DNA of 64,000 bases from Macrostomum hystrix (lineage: Eukaryota > Platyhelminthes > Macrostomidae): assembly GCA_950097015.1 (NCBI GenBank), contig CATNEN010000035.1, positions 447,001 through 511,000 on the forward strand. Direction: 5' to 3'. Both the position numbers and the translations under genes were made by a program. The notes below the pieces were generated by a model that ran no database searches, was not told where the DNA came from, and saw only the letters and a program-made list of their open reading frames with translations. Within the stretch, counting starts at the first letter, position 1; every line of letters begins with the position of its first letter. Shown in pieces: positions 29,315-39,302 of the stretch.

Positions 29315-32300
29315 CAGTTCGCCTGCTGGCTGAGGATGTCCGCGGCTGCGTTCACATCGCCGTTCGTGACTTGCAGGGCGAGCCGACTGGCCATATCATC
29401 AGTGAAGCCCATCTCTCGTAGCTGCGAGAGCTTCTGGCTGTCATCTGTATCACCGCCGCCGCCAAGACCTGCCTGCAGTTGTTCAAGCAGCCCCGACAGC
29501 TGTGCTAGCTGTGCCAGTGGGTTCTGGTCCTGCTGCACTGACTGAAGATTGTATGGAATTCGGATAGATTCTGAGAGACTCCGGTTAGATTCTACGAGTT
29601 AAAAGTATCTGGTTAGATTCTAGTGACACTTAAAAATAGCTTTTGGTATGGAAATAGCTGTAATTATGTTCGTAATTAGTTTTAAAAGCAAGCTAACCTG
29701 CTGTGTTTGCTGTGGCTGCAGCAGCTGCTGTTGACTGCTTGATCCCGTGGCAAGCAGTTTGTCAATGCCAACCTCCCGCATCAGGTCAGGCAGCAGTTCA
29801 GGCGCCTCCTGTCGCAGCAGCTGAAGAGATTCTCGCGCTTTCTTCAATGCTTCCGCGGTGCGGGGATTCTGAGCTTTGGCTGCTTCTGCGGCTCCCTCAG
29901 CTGACGGAGGTGTCGACTGCGACTGCTGTGGAGTGCGAGCGATAGCTGGATATACATTTGGTGCGTAGATAAAAACTATATTTACGGACCAACCTTCTTG
30001 TCTGGCTGCTGCTGGCGCTGCTCAGCCGGCCGCGGCGGTTCCGGAAGTCGCATCGACTGCTGCATCATATCGTGATAGAATTTGATGTCGCGAAGAATGC
30101 CCAACTGCTGGTTGGAGTTTTCCAGCTGCTGCTGGGGCTGTCGAATCATCTCCTGCAGGAAACTGTTGTTCTGGAAATGGTGAGCGATTAGGCCATCGGG
30201 GTGAGTGGCAGAGCGGTTAAAGCGCTCGCCACTCGCACCAAGGTCCCTGAGCTCGATTCCGCGGCAAGGCCAGATTAATTTGGGGCACAGCCGGGGCTTG
30301 TCGTGTAATTAATAACATTGAGGGCCAACCCTACACTGACTGACTATGACAGAGCGTTGTGCCTGCGTACGGTATCTGTGTGCGTGTGTGCTCAGGAGTC
30401 AGCGGAATGGGCAGAACTGCCTCCTCGCTGGCTGCGGGTCTACTGTCACCAAATGATGTTGTGTTGTACTTTTATATGTGTTGTACTTTCATTATATAGA
30501 AACTAGTATTTGACCGTTGCAGCTAAATATCCCATAGACAATTCGTTCTACCTGTTTGTTTGCGAGGACCGCGTTAAGAGTGTTTGCGGCTCTAGCTTTC
30601 GTGGTAACCCCGGGCTTTGCTATCTACACAAATACATTAGACCACAAGCTATCGCGGCAATACGCAACGATGGCAAGCGCAGTCAAATTCAGCGACATAA
30701 TCAAGCAGTACGACGGTGAAGAGGATTTTTCGCGCTGGGCACAGAAGCTCGAACTCGTTGCCAAGCTCCAAAAAGTGAATGACCTGGCTGCTTTCATCCC
30801 ACTATTTCTATCGGGAGGTGCGTTCGCCGTGTACCAGGCACTAAACGAGGAAAGCAAGTCGGACTACAAAACTCTGAAAGCGGCTCTTACCTCAGCGTTC
30901 TGCCCAAACAAGTACAAAGCATACGACGAGTTCGTGTCACGCAGGCTCGGCCCCGGGGAGTCCGTGGACGTTTTTCTCGCGGATCTCACGAGGCTTGCAC
31001 GCCTAGTGGACGAGATCCCCGGGGAAGAATGGATCAAATGCGCATTCGTCCGCGGGCTTCCAGCAACCGTCAGTCAGCAGCTGATCGCTTCCTGCTCTCT
31101 AAAAGAGCTCGAACTCCATGAACTAGCGGAGAAAGCTAGAAACTTAACGATCAGTCGCGAGTCCTGCTGTGTTGTCTCGAGCGCAGGAAATGCGCGAAGC
31201 GCTGGAAAGTTCGCCCCACGCAACAAAGTGATGTCGTGCTACTCGTGCGGCAAGGAGGGCCATGTGAGCAAAGAGTGCATGGAACGCAACCGAGCGAATC
31301 AAGGTTGTTTTGTTTGTGGAAAAGCGGGACATGTGGCTGCTCGATGCCCGCAGCGCGCCGATTTTCAAAAAAACGAGTGATGGAAGCGCGGAATGTTTGC
31401 GCCAACGGGCTTCCTTGTGCACCGGCGCACCTACCATCGTTAAGTGTTCATGTTAATAGTTTGGTCGTTACTGCTTTAGTAGATACTGGTTGTTCGCGGT
31501 CCATCGTTTCTTCACGAGTTACTGGAGTTAAAAAACGTCCCGTTCACGAGAGGGTCACGATGATGAATGGTGACTCAGCAGAATGTGAATGGGAGGCTGA
31601 CGTTACTTTGTCTGTTCGAGGCCACCAATTACCAGTGCTGCGATGTATCGTTATGGACATCCTTCCTGGGTTCGATTTGCTGCTTGGGATGGATGCCATC
31701 AGCCGATTGGGCGGTGTCTCTGTGAAGCGAGATTGCCGCAGTGTCCGCTTCGGTATTGAAGAGCAGTCATTAGCGCTGGAGACTGCTGCGGTAGCCAAGG
31801 CTTTCTCAAAACCAAAGGCGGAGTCACCTGTGAGCTGTCCGGCAGGAGAGGTCGAGTCACCTGTGAGCTGTCCGGCAGGAGAGGTCGAGTCACCTGTGAG
31901 CTGTCCGGCAGGAGAGGTCGAGTCACCTGTGAGCTGTCCGGCAGGAGAGGTCGAGTCACCTGTGAGCTGTCCGGCAGGAGAGGTCGAGTCACCTGTGAGC
32001 TGTCCGGCAGGAGAGGTCGAGTCACCTGTGAGCTGTCCGGCAGGAGAGGTCGAGTCACCTGTGAGCTGTCCGGCAAGAGGAGCGAGGCTTGCGAAAAATA
32101 CTTTAACCGAGGCGTGCCTGGTGCTTGAGGAAAAAGACTTCTCTGCTAAGTTTATCGATGGAGAGTGGACAGTGGCATGGAAGTGGCTGGATGAGGCCCC
32201 ACTACTGTCAAATACGATAGCTCAATACCGAGTCCCACCAGAGGCGGTAGGCGAGTATGAGTCAGAGATAAAAGACTGGATTCAGCGAGGTTGGCTGCTA

Positions 32301-35300
32301 CCGTTCGAAGGTGACAGTGACGGCGTCATCCCTCTGATGGCAGTGGTGCAGACCAACAAAGCAAAGGTGCGGCCTGTACTCGACTATCGCGAGTTGAACC
32401 AGTACGTGTCAAGCCACACCGCCGAAAGCGTCGTGTGCGGCGCCAAGCTCCGGGCCTGGCGGCGGCTCGGTGAGAATGCGAGTATCATCGACCTGCGGAA
32501 GGCCTACCAACAACTGCGATTGGACCCCAGTCTCTGGCGCTACCAAGTAGTGAGGTTCAAAGGCCGCCGTTACTGTCTCACCCGGTTAGGATTCGGACTC
32601 AACGTGGCGCCAAAAATTATGACGGCGGTTGTGAACAAAGTCCTGTCGATGGAAGACGACGTGCGTGAGGCCACGGACTCTTACATTGACGACATTATTG
32701 TGAACAATAGCAAGATTCCGAATGAACGCGTAACTGGGTTGCTTGCCCGGTTCGGGCTAGAAGCCAAGCCTCCTGAGAGCCTCATTGGGGGCCGCGTGCT
32801 CGGCCTCCGCGTCTACCGTCGAGAGGATGGGGTCATTTGCTGGAAACGAGACAATGTCCTCTCTCAGTTGAAAGGTCCAGCAACACGACGGCAACTATTC
32901 TCCTGGTGCGGCCAGCTAGTAGGCCATTTCCCCGTCGCCGCATGGCTGCGTGTCGCATGCAGCTACTTGAAGCGGGTCACCAGCACAATCGCGTGGGACG
33001 CTATCGTCAGCGAGTCTGCCATGCGGATCGCCCAAGAAATCAGCGGAATGGTCCAGGAACGAGATCCTGTCGCTGGGGTGTGGACCGTTGACGAGACTTC
33101 GAGCTGTCGCGTCTGGTGCGACGCCAGCAGCATCGCCATTGGAGCCGTCATCGAAATTGGTGGCGTAATCGTGGAGGACGCCTCGTGGTTGCGAAAACAA
33201 GACGACGCTGCGCACATCAATCTTGCCGAACTTGAGGCGGTCATTAAGGGTCTCAACCTTGCCCTCGCTTGGGGCACGAGGAAAGTTGAAGTGTTGACTG
33301 ATTCTGCAACCGTGCACGGCTGGCTCCAGTCTTTGATTGTCGGCGATAAGCCCGTGCGAGTCAAAGGTCTCGGTGAAGCTCTGGTTCGGAAACGGCTATC
33401 ATTAATCCGAGACACGGCGTCGGAGTGCGAGCTCGAGCTACTGACATCGCTGGTGCCATCTTCAGCAAACAAGGCAGACGCACTGACGCGAGTACCGCAA
33501 CAGTGGCTGCGCCAGCGGCCCTTCTGTGCAGTGGCGCTGCGCCCCGTTGACATGGATCTCCGTGCGTGCCACGAGAAGCACCACTTCGGGGTGGACAGGA
33601 CGCTCTACCTGGCCAAACTGTGCTTCCCTGAACGTGAGGTACTGCGTGAAGAGGTTGAGCGCATCGTTGCAAACTGCATCCGATGCAAGTCCGTAGACCC
33701 TGCGCCGATGGTTTGGGACCATGGCAGACTCGAGGTGGATGCAAACTGGTGGCGCTTGGCCTGCGACGTGACCCACTTTAAGGACGACCGCTATCTGTCC
33801 ATTGTTGACTGCGGGCCGAGCAGATTCTCGCTGTGGCGAAAACTCACCGACGAGCGGACAGCGTCAATTACCGGGATACTCGTGCAGGTGTTCCGAGAGC
33901 GGGGCCCTCCCTGGCAGCTGCTTCTCGACAATTCACCGACCTTCCGCTCCGCTGAGGTCCGTGCGTTTTGTGAGGCTTGGGGAGTGCAGCTCCTCTTCCG
34001 TTGCGCTCACCGGCCGTCAGGCAACGGAATAGTCGAGCGCAATCATCGGACGATTAAGCGGATGGCAGCCAGAACCGGAAAGGACGTGCTGGAAATGGTG
34101 TTCTGGTACAACATGGCTCCAAAGGATGGCACTCGCAAGGACAGCGTGCCCAGCAGAATGGTCAGCACCTATGACTGGAAGCCGCCAACTGTGTCTCTCC
34201 CTGAGGCCTTGGAGACCTTGGAGGCAAACCCCACCCTGCCAGTGGGAACAGAAGTGTTTGTTAAACCGCCGGCCGTCAGATGCACCGACGAGTGGCCTAG
34301 GGGACGCGTGACGGGCCAGGGACAAGGGTCTACGGTGGAGGTCGATGGCCTTCCCCGTCACGTAGCTGACGTCCGCCCGGCACCAGACACGCAACCGCAG
34401 CCTCCTGGGGTGGAGCGAGCTGTCGAGCGGGATGCCGAACCACGACGGTCTAATAGGGTGAAGTCGGCACCGGTCCGTTACGAACCTTGATCTCTTGTGA
34501 TCCGGAGATCAGGGGGTGATGTGTTGTACTTTTATATGTGTTGTACTTTCATTATATAGAAACTAGTATTTGACCGTTGCAGCTAAATATCCCATAGACA
34601 ATTCGTTCTACCTGTTTGTTTGCGAGGACCGCGTTAAGAGTGTTTGCGGCTCTAGCTTTCGTGCTAACCCCGGGCTTTGCTATCTACACAAATACATTAG
34701 ACCACAGATGTGCCACTGCCCGTGGCATCCCGACATCACTTTTAAGGGTTGTCGCCGATTGCGACAAAGCTGAGCAAGTAGGCCTCAATCTGATTGATTT
34801 AAGCCTTGATTTGATTCTGACCAGACTCTCTCGGAAGTCGGGAGTTCGATCTCAGCCCAAAGGAAGCGATTTGTATTTCTGAGTAGTGCACTCAATTCCC
34901 TAGTGCTTCCTGTAATGCTGGTCCCAAAATCTGGGTTATCTATCCGAAATAGTTTAGAAGACGGTGCAGCAGTAGCTGCAAATTATTTTTCTGATTGTCT
35001 GACAGGCGACTCACATGCAGGACGTCGGCGCTGATCTGTCCGATGAGCGGCATCGACGCGGGCGCCACCTCGTCCGTCCGCGGTGGCCTGGGCGCGCGCA
35101 GGCAGTCCAGCAGGTTGCGCATCTCGGCCGACTCCAGCTGGCGCCGCGTGGCCTCCGGATCCTCGAGCATTTTCTTCTGCCAGCAATCGACCAGATACTG
35201 GAACTTGTCGCTGCCCTCCTGCAGATCTTTGCGAATGTGGCTCGGCATGAGGCTCAGAACTTGCTCTCGAGCGGCGGCTGCCTCGGCAGCCGTCTCGGGC

Positions 35301-35503
35301 GTTTCAGGAGGCCTGGGCAGGCTCGAGTCGTGAAGCGCGTAGATGATGAAATTTTTTAGGCCCATCGGATCGGCGGCTGCGGTCCGCGAGGACGTCAGGA
35401 AGTCGGCTAGGGTGCCCTCGGCTGGTGCACTTTTTGCGCCGTGAATCAGCCGGATGAGGCTTGGCTCGGCCTCCTGCATCAGCTCGGCAACGCGAGCTTG
35501 AAG
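29314..35503 (-). CDS. UBA-domain protein, 3' four exons (5' end not found)
   Basis: Exons 35015-35503, 29990-30170, 29698-29945 and 29314-29541 join with correct phase and encode the last 381 residues. The C-terminus is a ubiquitin-associated domain: QLREMGFTDDM, then NGDVNAAADIL just before the stop. Similar domains end ubiquilins and UBL7. Before it come Gln/Pro-rich linkers and a helical stretch (NNSFLQEMIRQP... RDIKFYHDMMQQ) that could be a weak STI1-like motif. The first visible exon starts with LQARVAELMQEAEPSL in phase 0 behind an acceptor at 35504-35505, so at least one upstream exon is missing. None is recognisable up to the next genes. UBA domains bind ubiquitin, so a role in ubiquitin-linked protein quality control is plausible but inferred. 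The 4.8-kb first visible intron contains a SINE and a complete LTR retrotransposon in the opposite orientation. I cannot name the family. Confidence 0.7.
30196..30459 (+). mobile_element. tRNA-derived SINE, family 1, copy B (split by LTR element)
   Basis: The head has A box TGGCAGAGCGG and B box GCTCGATTCCG, and the body matches copy A at 3884-4222. The SINE breaks off at ccaaatgatgt (30459) where the LTR retrotransposon begins. It resumes after the 3' LTR with gatgtgccactgcc (34707 on), matching copy A across the gap. The SINE insertion is therefore older than the LTR element. Confidence 0.88.
30460..30646 (+). repeat. 5' LTR
   Basis: 187 bp, TGTGTTGTAC...AGACCACA. It contains a tatatag string near 30493 that may act as the TATA element. 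It matches the 3' LTR except for G versus C in cgtg(g/c)taacc. Confidence 0.95.
30670..31380 (+). CDS. gag: Retrotransposon Gag
   Basis: Starts at the ATG 24 bases past the 5' LTR and ends at the TGA at 31378-31380, 236 residues. The first two thirds are a helical capsid-like region. Near the C-terminus are two CCHC zinc knuckles, CYSCGKEGHVSKEC and CFVCGKAGHVAARC, the nucleocapsid motif that binds template RNA. The A AAA AAC slip site lies three codons before the stop, so a fraction of ribosomes should continue into pol. Confidence 0.92.
   Translation: MASAVKFSDIIKQYDGEEDFSRWAQKLELVAKLQKVNDLAAFIPLFLSGGAFAVYQALNEESKSDYKTLKAALTSAFCPNKYKAYDEFVSRRLGPGESVDVFLADLTRLARLVDEIPGEEWIKCAFVRGLPATVSQQLIASCSLKELELHELAEKARNLTISRESCCVVSSAGNARSAGKFAPRNKVMSCYSCGKEGHVSKECMERNRANQGCFVCGKAGHVAARCPQRADFQKNE
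31368..31374 (+). promoter_or_regulatory. -1 ribosomal frameshift heptamer A AAA AAC
   Basis: In the gag frame the codons are CAA AAA AAC GAG TGA. The heptamer A AAA AAC is in the exact X XXY YYZ register required for -1 slippage, six bases from the gag stop. The pol frame is open through this point. Whether a pseudoknot follows was not tested. Confidence 0.85.
31374..34490 (+). CDS. pol: Retrotransposon Pol: protease, RT, RNase H, integrase
   Basis: Read in the -1 frame after gag, about 1,038 residues to the TGA at 34488-34490. Order is protease (LVDTGCSRSIVS, about 31476), reverse transcriptase, RNase H, integrase, the Ty3/gypsy order. Reverse transcriptase shows RPVLDYRELN, DLRKAYQQL, the catalytic YIDD (about 32682) and a VLGLRVYRREDG segment. 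RNase H shows VWCDASS, an LAELEAV helix and VLTDSATV. Integrase has an H-H-C-C zinc site (HEKHH... CIRC), catalytic Asp in CDVTHF and LLLDNSP, and Glu in GIVERNHR, all intact. Between protease and reverse transcriptase is an in-frame 11-residue repeat. The reverse transcriptase resembles divergent gypsy-type elements of invertebrates; clade not assigned. Confidence 0.92.
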   Translation, partial: RVMEARNVCANGLPCAPAHLPSLSVHVNSLVVTALVDTGCSRSIVSSRVTGVKKRPVHERVTMMNGDSAECEWEADVTLSVRGHQLPVLRCIVMDILPGFDLLLGMDAISRLGGVSVKRDCRSVRFGIEEQSLALETAAVAKAFSKPKAESPVSCPAGEVESPVSCPAGEVESPVSCPAGEVESPVSCPAGEVESPVSCPAGEVESPVSCPAGEVESPVSCPAGEVESPVSCPARGARLAKNTLTEACLVLEEKDFSAKFIDGEWTVAWKWLDEAPLLSNTIAQYRVPPEAVGEYESEIKDWIQRGWLLPFEGDSDGVIPLMAVVQTNKAKVRPVLDYRELNQYVSSHTAESVVCGAKLRAWRRLGENASIIDLRKAYQQLRLDPSLWRYQVVRFKGRRYCLTRLGFGLNVAPKIMTAVVNKVLSMEDDVREATDSYIDDIIVNNSKIPNERVTGLLARFGLEAKPPESLIGGRVLGLRVYRREDGVICWKRDNVLSQLKGPATRRQLFSWCGQLVGHFPVAAWLRVACSYLKRVTSTIAWDAIVSESAMRIAQEISGMVQERDPVAGVWTVDETSSCRVWCDASSIAIGAVIEIGGVIVEDASWLRKQDDAAHINLAELEAVIKGLNLALAWGTRKVEVLTDSATVHGWLQSLIVGDKPVRVKGLGEALVRKRLSLIRDTASECELELLTSLVPSSANKADALTRVPQQWLRQRPFCAVALRPVDMDLRACHEKHHFGVDRTLYLAKLCFPEREVLREEVERIVANCIRCKSVDPAPMVWDHGRLEVDANWWRLACDVTHFKDDRYLSIVDCGPSRFSLWRKLTDERTASITGILVQVFRERGPPWQLLLDNSPTFRSAEVRAFCEAWGVQLLFRCAHRPSGNGIVERNHRTIKRMAARTGKDVLEMVFWYNMAPKDGTRKDSVPSRMVSTYDWKPPTVSLPEALETLEANPTLPVGTEVFVKPPAVRCTDEWPRGRVTGQGQGSTVEVDGLPRHVADVRPAPDTQPQPPGVERAVERDAEPRRSNRVKSAPVRYEP
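31821..32080 (+). repeat. 33-bp coding minisatellite within pol
   Basis: Eight tandem copies of a 33-bp unit encode ESPVSCPAGEV in frame, the last ending ARGAR. The copies are nearly identical. They lie in the linker between protease and reverse transcriptase and give a Pro/Cys-rich spacer. Confidence 0.95.
34520..34706 (+). repeat. 3' LTR
   Basis: 187 bp, identical to the 5' LTR but for one base, and followed directly by the GATGT target duplication. Confidence 0.95.
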
Positions 35504-38010
35504 CTGCGTGAGGCGAGAATAAAATTGGCGGCAATTTGAAATTTGAAATCCAACATAAATGCTACATGTATTATATATAATATGCATTGGTTTATGCCAC
35601 AATTGAAAAAACATATGGTTGGGCTTTTAAACAAGCAAATACATAATTTAAGCAAAAACCAGAGCATTCTTTGTAGTAAATTATTTACAGTATTACTATA
35701 GTTGCAAGTTTTCTGCTTGAATTTGGACAGAAAAGGTCTAAAAGTCTTGCTTAACAATCTGCGTTTAGTTTTTAGTTGCTAGTCTCTCGTAATTCAAAGA
35801 TTATAGCGATTCACTACTAGAAAAGCTCTTCGAGCTTTTCTCCTAATGGTTTCACTTTTATAAAATAACCACGAAGTCCTGCAAAAATACCAAGCTTAAA
35901 TAAAAAATAACGAATCTGTGCCGTTCTTTACAAGTCATATATTACAAAGTACATTTACTCTGTCAAGTTCTTGAATATATATTTTAACATATTTCTAACA
36001 TTCAGATATTTTTCTAATATACTTTACTACTTGTAGTAGTTACAGTGATTTAAAGCTTACTTTTAAAGCGAATTATTTAAATGACAAAATAAAGTTAAAA
36101 CTGTCTCGTCGCAATTTATACTAAGACAGAATATCCTAAGCTTATCAGTATGATTAAAATTATAATTAAAATTAAATTTGTTATCAATTTTTTTATTACA
36201 CTTTTTCAGCAAACTTTATAAATAATAACTATTTTTAATTGTTTATACTATGTATTTAATATTATATTATAACATAATAATTAAGCTCACATCATTTATT
36301 GTTCTGTCCGAGCTAGCACTTAGTTCGAAACGACCTTTCGTAGATCGAATCTCGAGGTTATATATCTGTTCTTTTTCATTCATTATCTGCAATAGTCAAT
36401 AGGCGCATACTTTTTTTGTAGAACAAGGTACCAAAAATTTTAAATGTCGCGGCAAATTGAAAAAGAACACCATGCTTCCTTGGTAAACTAAAACAAAGAG
36501 TGCATCATATACCTAAAACTACGAACAATACTTCTAGCATAATTTCAGTTTTTCTTAAACTTTTGCTTTTTATAGCAGAGAAAAATTACCGCATCATAAC
36601 TCATTGACATCGAAATAATTCGACGAGTCATCGAGCATAACGAAATCAAAGACCACAAGAATAAGTCTAAAATAAATTATCTTCTAGTGGTCCTTGAACG
36701 AAATCTCTATCTAGTTTTTAACGAAAAATATAGACTTTTTTAAAATTCCTCGACATCCAGAAATAAATAAATGTATTCAGCCCTTTAATCATATGTAACT
36801 GCAAATGTTTACTTTATTAAACAGCTAGCCTCTACTACGAACGGTCCTTTAGGAAACATACGAGCGTAGTTCCAAGGACCACTGTAGTATAACAGTGGTT
36901 ATACTACAGAGGTCCTTGCGTAGTTCATGAGCTATATCCAACAAAATTATTTTGCTTCTGATGGCTTCTAACTAATTACTAACATGTAGTTTTAGAAACT
37001 AAAAGTTAGTTTCTAAACGTTTTAAACAAAAGAGTTCGTTTTTACTAATTATGTCCAACTTTTGACTTACTGCTTTCTTAAATAGTTTGATTTATTGAAT
37101 AATTTTTTAATCTTATCTATTGCTAAAAATTTGATACGAATCTTCTGACACGTAATCTTAAAGTGCGGGTGTGTTTTAAATTCCATTTCTTTTTACTTTA
37201 GTGCATTAGTATTTGTTATACCACATATTACATTCAAATGCTAAATTGTCATCGCGAACTTTTTTGTTATATTGTGTGCTAATTGGTTCAGCCTGCAGCC
37301 TTGGCTCAGTGTTGTAAATTTCTAACTGATTTGAGTGAACTGGCATGTAACAAGTTAACTGTTACAAAAAGCAAATTTTCTTTGGTGATGTTACTTTTTT
37401 GCATTAATATAATTTTGTTTTTATATTTATTCTCAATATCGATGTCATTTGTACTTTTGTTACAAAATGAAAATAAAATGAAAATACACAAATTTGAGAC
37501 AATTTAAGACAATAATTTGCTGCAACTACGAAGTAATTGTATCTGCCGCTACAATTAAAACGAGCAAGTATGCTGCTCCACTTTGTTGAGAAAAATAGTT
37601 TCATTGAATAGCAAAATTACGAAAAAAAAATGTAACAAACAGTACAGTACATTTACTAGGGGCTGGTACTTGGGGAGGTTTCAGGGGATAAAACCCTTTC
37701 AGACCTCAAGCGTACCCCTACCATTACGGATCGCAAATCCCTTGTTATACACGAGAGATTTCTTGGTCTATCCCCTAGGGGTCCCAAGCATTTTTGCCAG
37801 TGAGAGCTTTAAGGGAAAGCAACGCGCTAGGGATTGCTTTACTAATCTTAATTTGGAAATGAAAGAGTCGGGGAGCAAAGGCCGCGTACACGAATGAAAA
37901 GAGTCGAGACTAGGTAATGGCGTATTTCCTAACTTATACCAGCTGCGTGCATCATTCATCCAATGATGTAAGAGCAAGTCTCGCAATAACTAGTTAGGGG
38001 GGCCAAACTG
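35504..38010. other. AT-rich region, no gene seen
   Basis: About 2.5 kb, very AT-rich. It should hold upstream exons or the promoter of the UBA gene, but none can be recognised. A GC-richer segment at 37660-37910 stands out from its surroundings but has no recognisable coding or RNA identity. Confidence 0.5.
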
Positions 38011-38017
38011 TATAAAT
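38011..38017 (+). promoter_or_regulatory. TATA box of the GPCR-like gene
   Basis: TATAAAT, 77-83 bases before the ATG at 38094. A start near 38041 would leave a leader of about 53 bases. An upstream ATG at 38084 in another frame overlaps the start. Confidence 0.5.
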
Positions 38018-38093
38018 TGTAGTTAGCAAACCGAGTCTGCGCTTAAGAAGTCAGATTCAAACAAAAATTTATGAAATCGTTAGATGCCATTAG

Positions 38094-39221
38094 ATGGCAT
38101 CTCTCAACGCATCACAGCTGCCTCCTACACTGCCGATGGACCTGGAGCCCAGCCTTCTGGTGCTAGTCGCCTGGTGGACGACTCTGGCCCTCGCTCTGCT
38201 CGGCTGCGGTCTGAACGCCTTCCTGCTCCTCGCCACGGTTGCCCGCCGGTGCCGAAGCCGCGGAAGCCATGGCCGCTCAAACAACGGCTTGCTGTTCCTG
38301 GCCGGCGCGGAGATCGCTCTGACCATGGTCCTATCGCTGCACCTGGTGTTCAGACACGTCGGCGGACCAGCCAGCCTCGACTCCGCTTTCCACTCGCTGC
38401 ACGTGGTCCGCAACTGGTGGCTCCTGGCGCTGACCGCCTGCCGTACGGCGGCCGTGCTGAAGCCGCTCAGCAATGGCACCGGCGGGCGCGCAGGCGGGCT
38501 CTGTCGGCTGGGCTGGCGCTGGCAGCTGCTGGCAGTCGGAGCCACGGCAGCCGCCGCTGTCGGTCTCGTGAGCGCCAGCGGCCAATTAGTCTCGGTCAGC
38601 CGGTTGGCAGACTCATTTGAGAACGCCACCCTGCGTGAGTCGCTCCAGCCAGGCCTGGCTCGATTCGCCGTGGTGGCCAGCATCGGGACCCTGGCTCCCG
38701 GAGTCTGCATCGTCTGCCTGGGCGCCCGCACCGCGGCGGCCCTTCGACATCAGGCCTTCCACCATCCGTCATCGCATCGCAGCTGCCGCATGGTCCTGAT
38801 GCTCTCGCTGGGCTTCGCCGCGCTCGAGTTCCCCTTCGCCGGATTTCAGCTGGTCACCGTCGGTAGCGTGCTGTCCATCGAAGACTGGACTGTGCAAGAG
38901 CTGCTGGAGGCCGTGTTCCGCCTGGAGGTAGCCGCCGCCTGGGGCCTCGCCTGCGTGCCAGCGAACTCCTGCCTGAACTTCTGTGTCCTGCTGCTGTGCA
39001 GTCGCACTTTTCGCGCGGACGTTTGCTGCTGCGCTGGTCGCGATGGGGCCGCTGCAGTTGCTGCGGCCACAGCGGCGCTTGCAGCCGCGGCAGCTGCTCC
39101 TCTAGCGGCTTCTGAAACTGCAACCCTGGGCTCCCGCCGGAATCGAAGGCCGCATTCGACAACGAGCGTGACCCGCTCTGATTCGCATCGTTGCCTGGCG
39201 GTTTCCACAACGGCAGCCTAG
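38094..39221 (+). CDS. Single-exon seven-helix receptor, rhodopsin-like and divergent
   Basis: An intronless frame of 375 residues, GC-rich against AT-rich flanks. Seven hydrophobic segments can be placed: about 20-47, 67-85, 104-122, 146-165, 190-210, 233-255 and 280-305. Segment 3 ends TACRTAAVLKP, in the position of the DRY motif, with the Asp/Glu replaced. Segment 7 ends PANSCLNFCVLLLCSRTF, a variant of NPxxY (NSxxNF). An N-terminal Asn (NAS) could be glycosylated. The tail contains poly-Ala runs and then Ser/Arg-rich residues. It is probably a plasma-membrane G-protein-coupled receptor of a lineage-specific type; the ligand cannot be inferred. TATA box upstream, AATAAA downstream. Confidence 0.72.
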   Translation: MASLNASQLPPTLPMDLEPSLLVLVAWWTTLALALLGCGLNAFLLLATVARRCRSRGSHGRSNNGLLFLAGAEIALTMVLSLHLVFRHVGGPASLDSAFHSLHVVRNWWLLALTACRTAAVLKPLSNGTGGRAGGLCRLGWRWQLLAVGATAAAAVGLVSASGQLVSVSRLADSFENATLRESLQPGLARFAVVASIGTLAPGVCIVCLGARTAAALRHQAFHHPSSHRSCRMVLMLSLGFAALEFPFAGFQLVTVGSVLSIEDWTVQELLEAVFRLEVAAAWGLACVPANSCLNFCVLLLCSRTFRADVCCCAGRDGAAAVAAATAALAAAAAAPLAASETATLGSRRNRRPHSTTSVTRSDSHRCLAVSTTAA

Positions 39222-39302
39222 CTGAAGCAGAGATTGGGTTACAAGTAACTTGTTGTTGTACACGGGCCACTGAAATTAGACTGGGTAAATTCTTGGTTCG
39301 GA

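Larger units (their letters stand above)
30460..34706 (+). mobile_element. Young Ty3/gypsy-like LTR retrotransposon, full length
   Basis: Two 187-bp LTRs (30460-30646 and 34520-34706) begin TG and end CA and differ at only one visible base. A perfect 5-bp target duplication, GATGT, flanks the element (30455-30459 and 34707-34711). A purine-rich tract (ggagatcagggggtga, 34504-34519) precedes the 3' LTR. The sequence after the 5' LTR (agctatcgcggcaatacg) does not start with TGG, so the primer is not an ordinary full-length tRNA 3' end. Gag and pol frames are open. Near-identical LTRs and open frames point to a recent insertion, probably still able to move. It lies within a SINE inside an intron of the UBA gene, antisense to it. 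Confidence 0.95.

Noticed and set aside
30196-30280. tRNA gene
   Set aside because: A and B boxes are present, but the anticodon arm is poor and the sequence continues into a repeated SINE body found twice. It is a SINE head, as are 4144-4222, 27000-27078 and 47100-47174.
37583-37986. GC-richer segment with frames on both strands
   Set aside because: No recognisable domain, splice signals or transposon ends. It may be a repeat fragment, but I cannot support a call.
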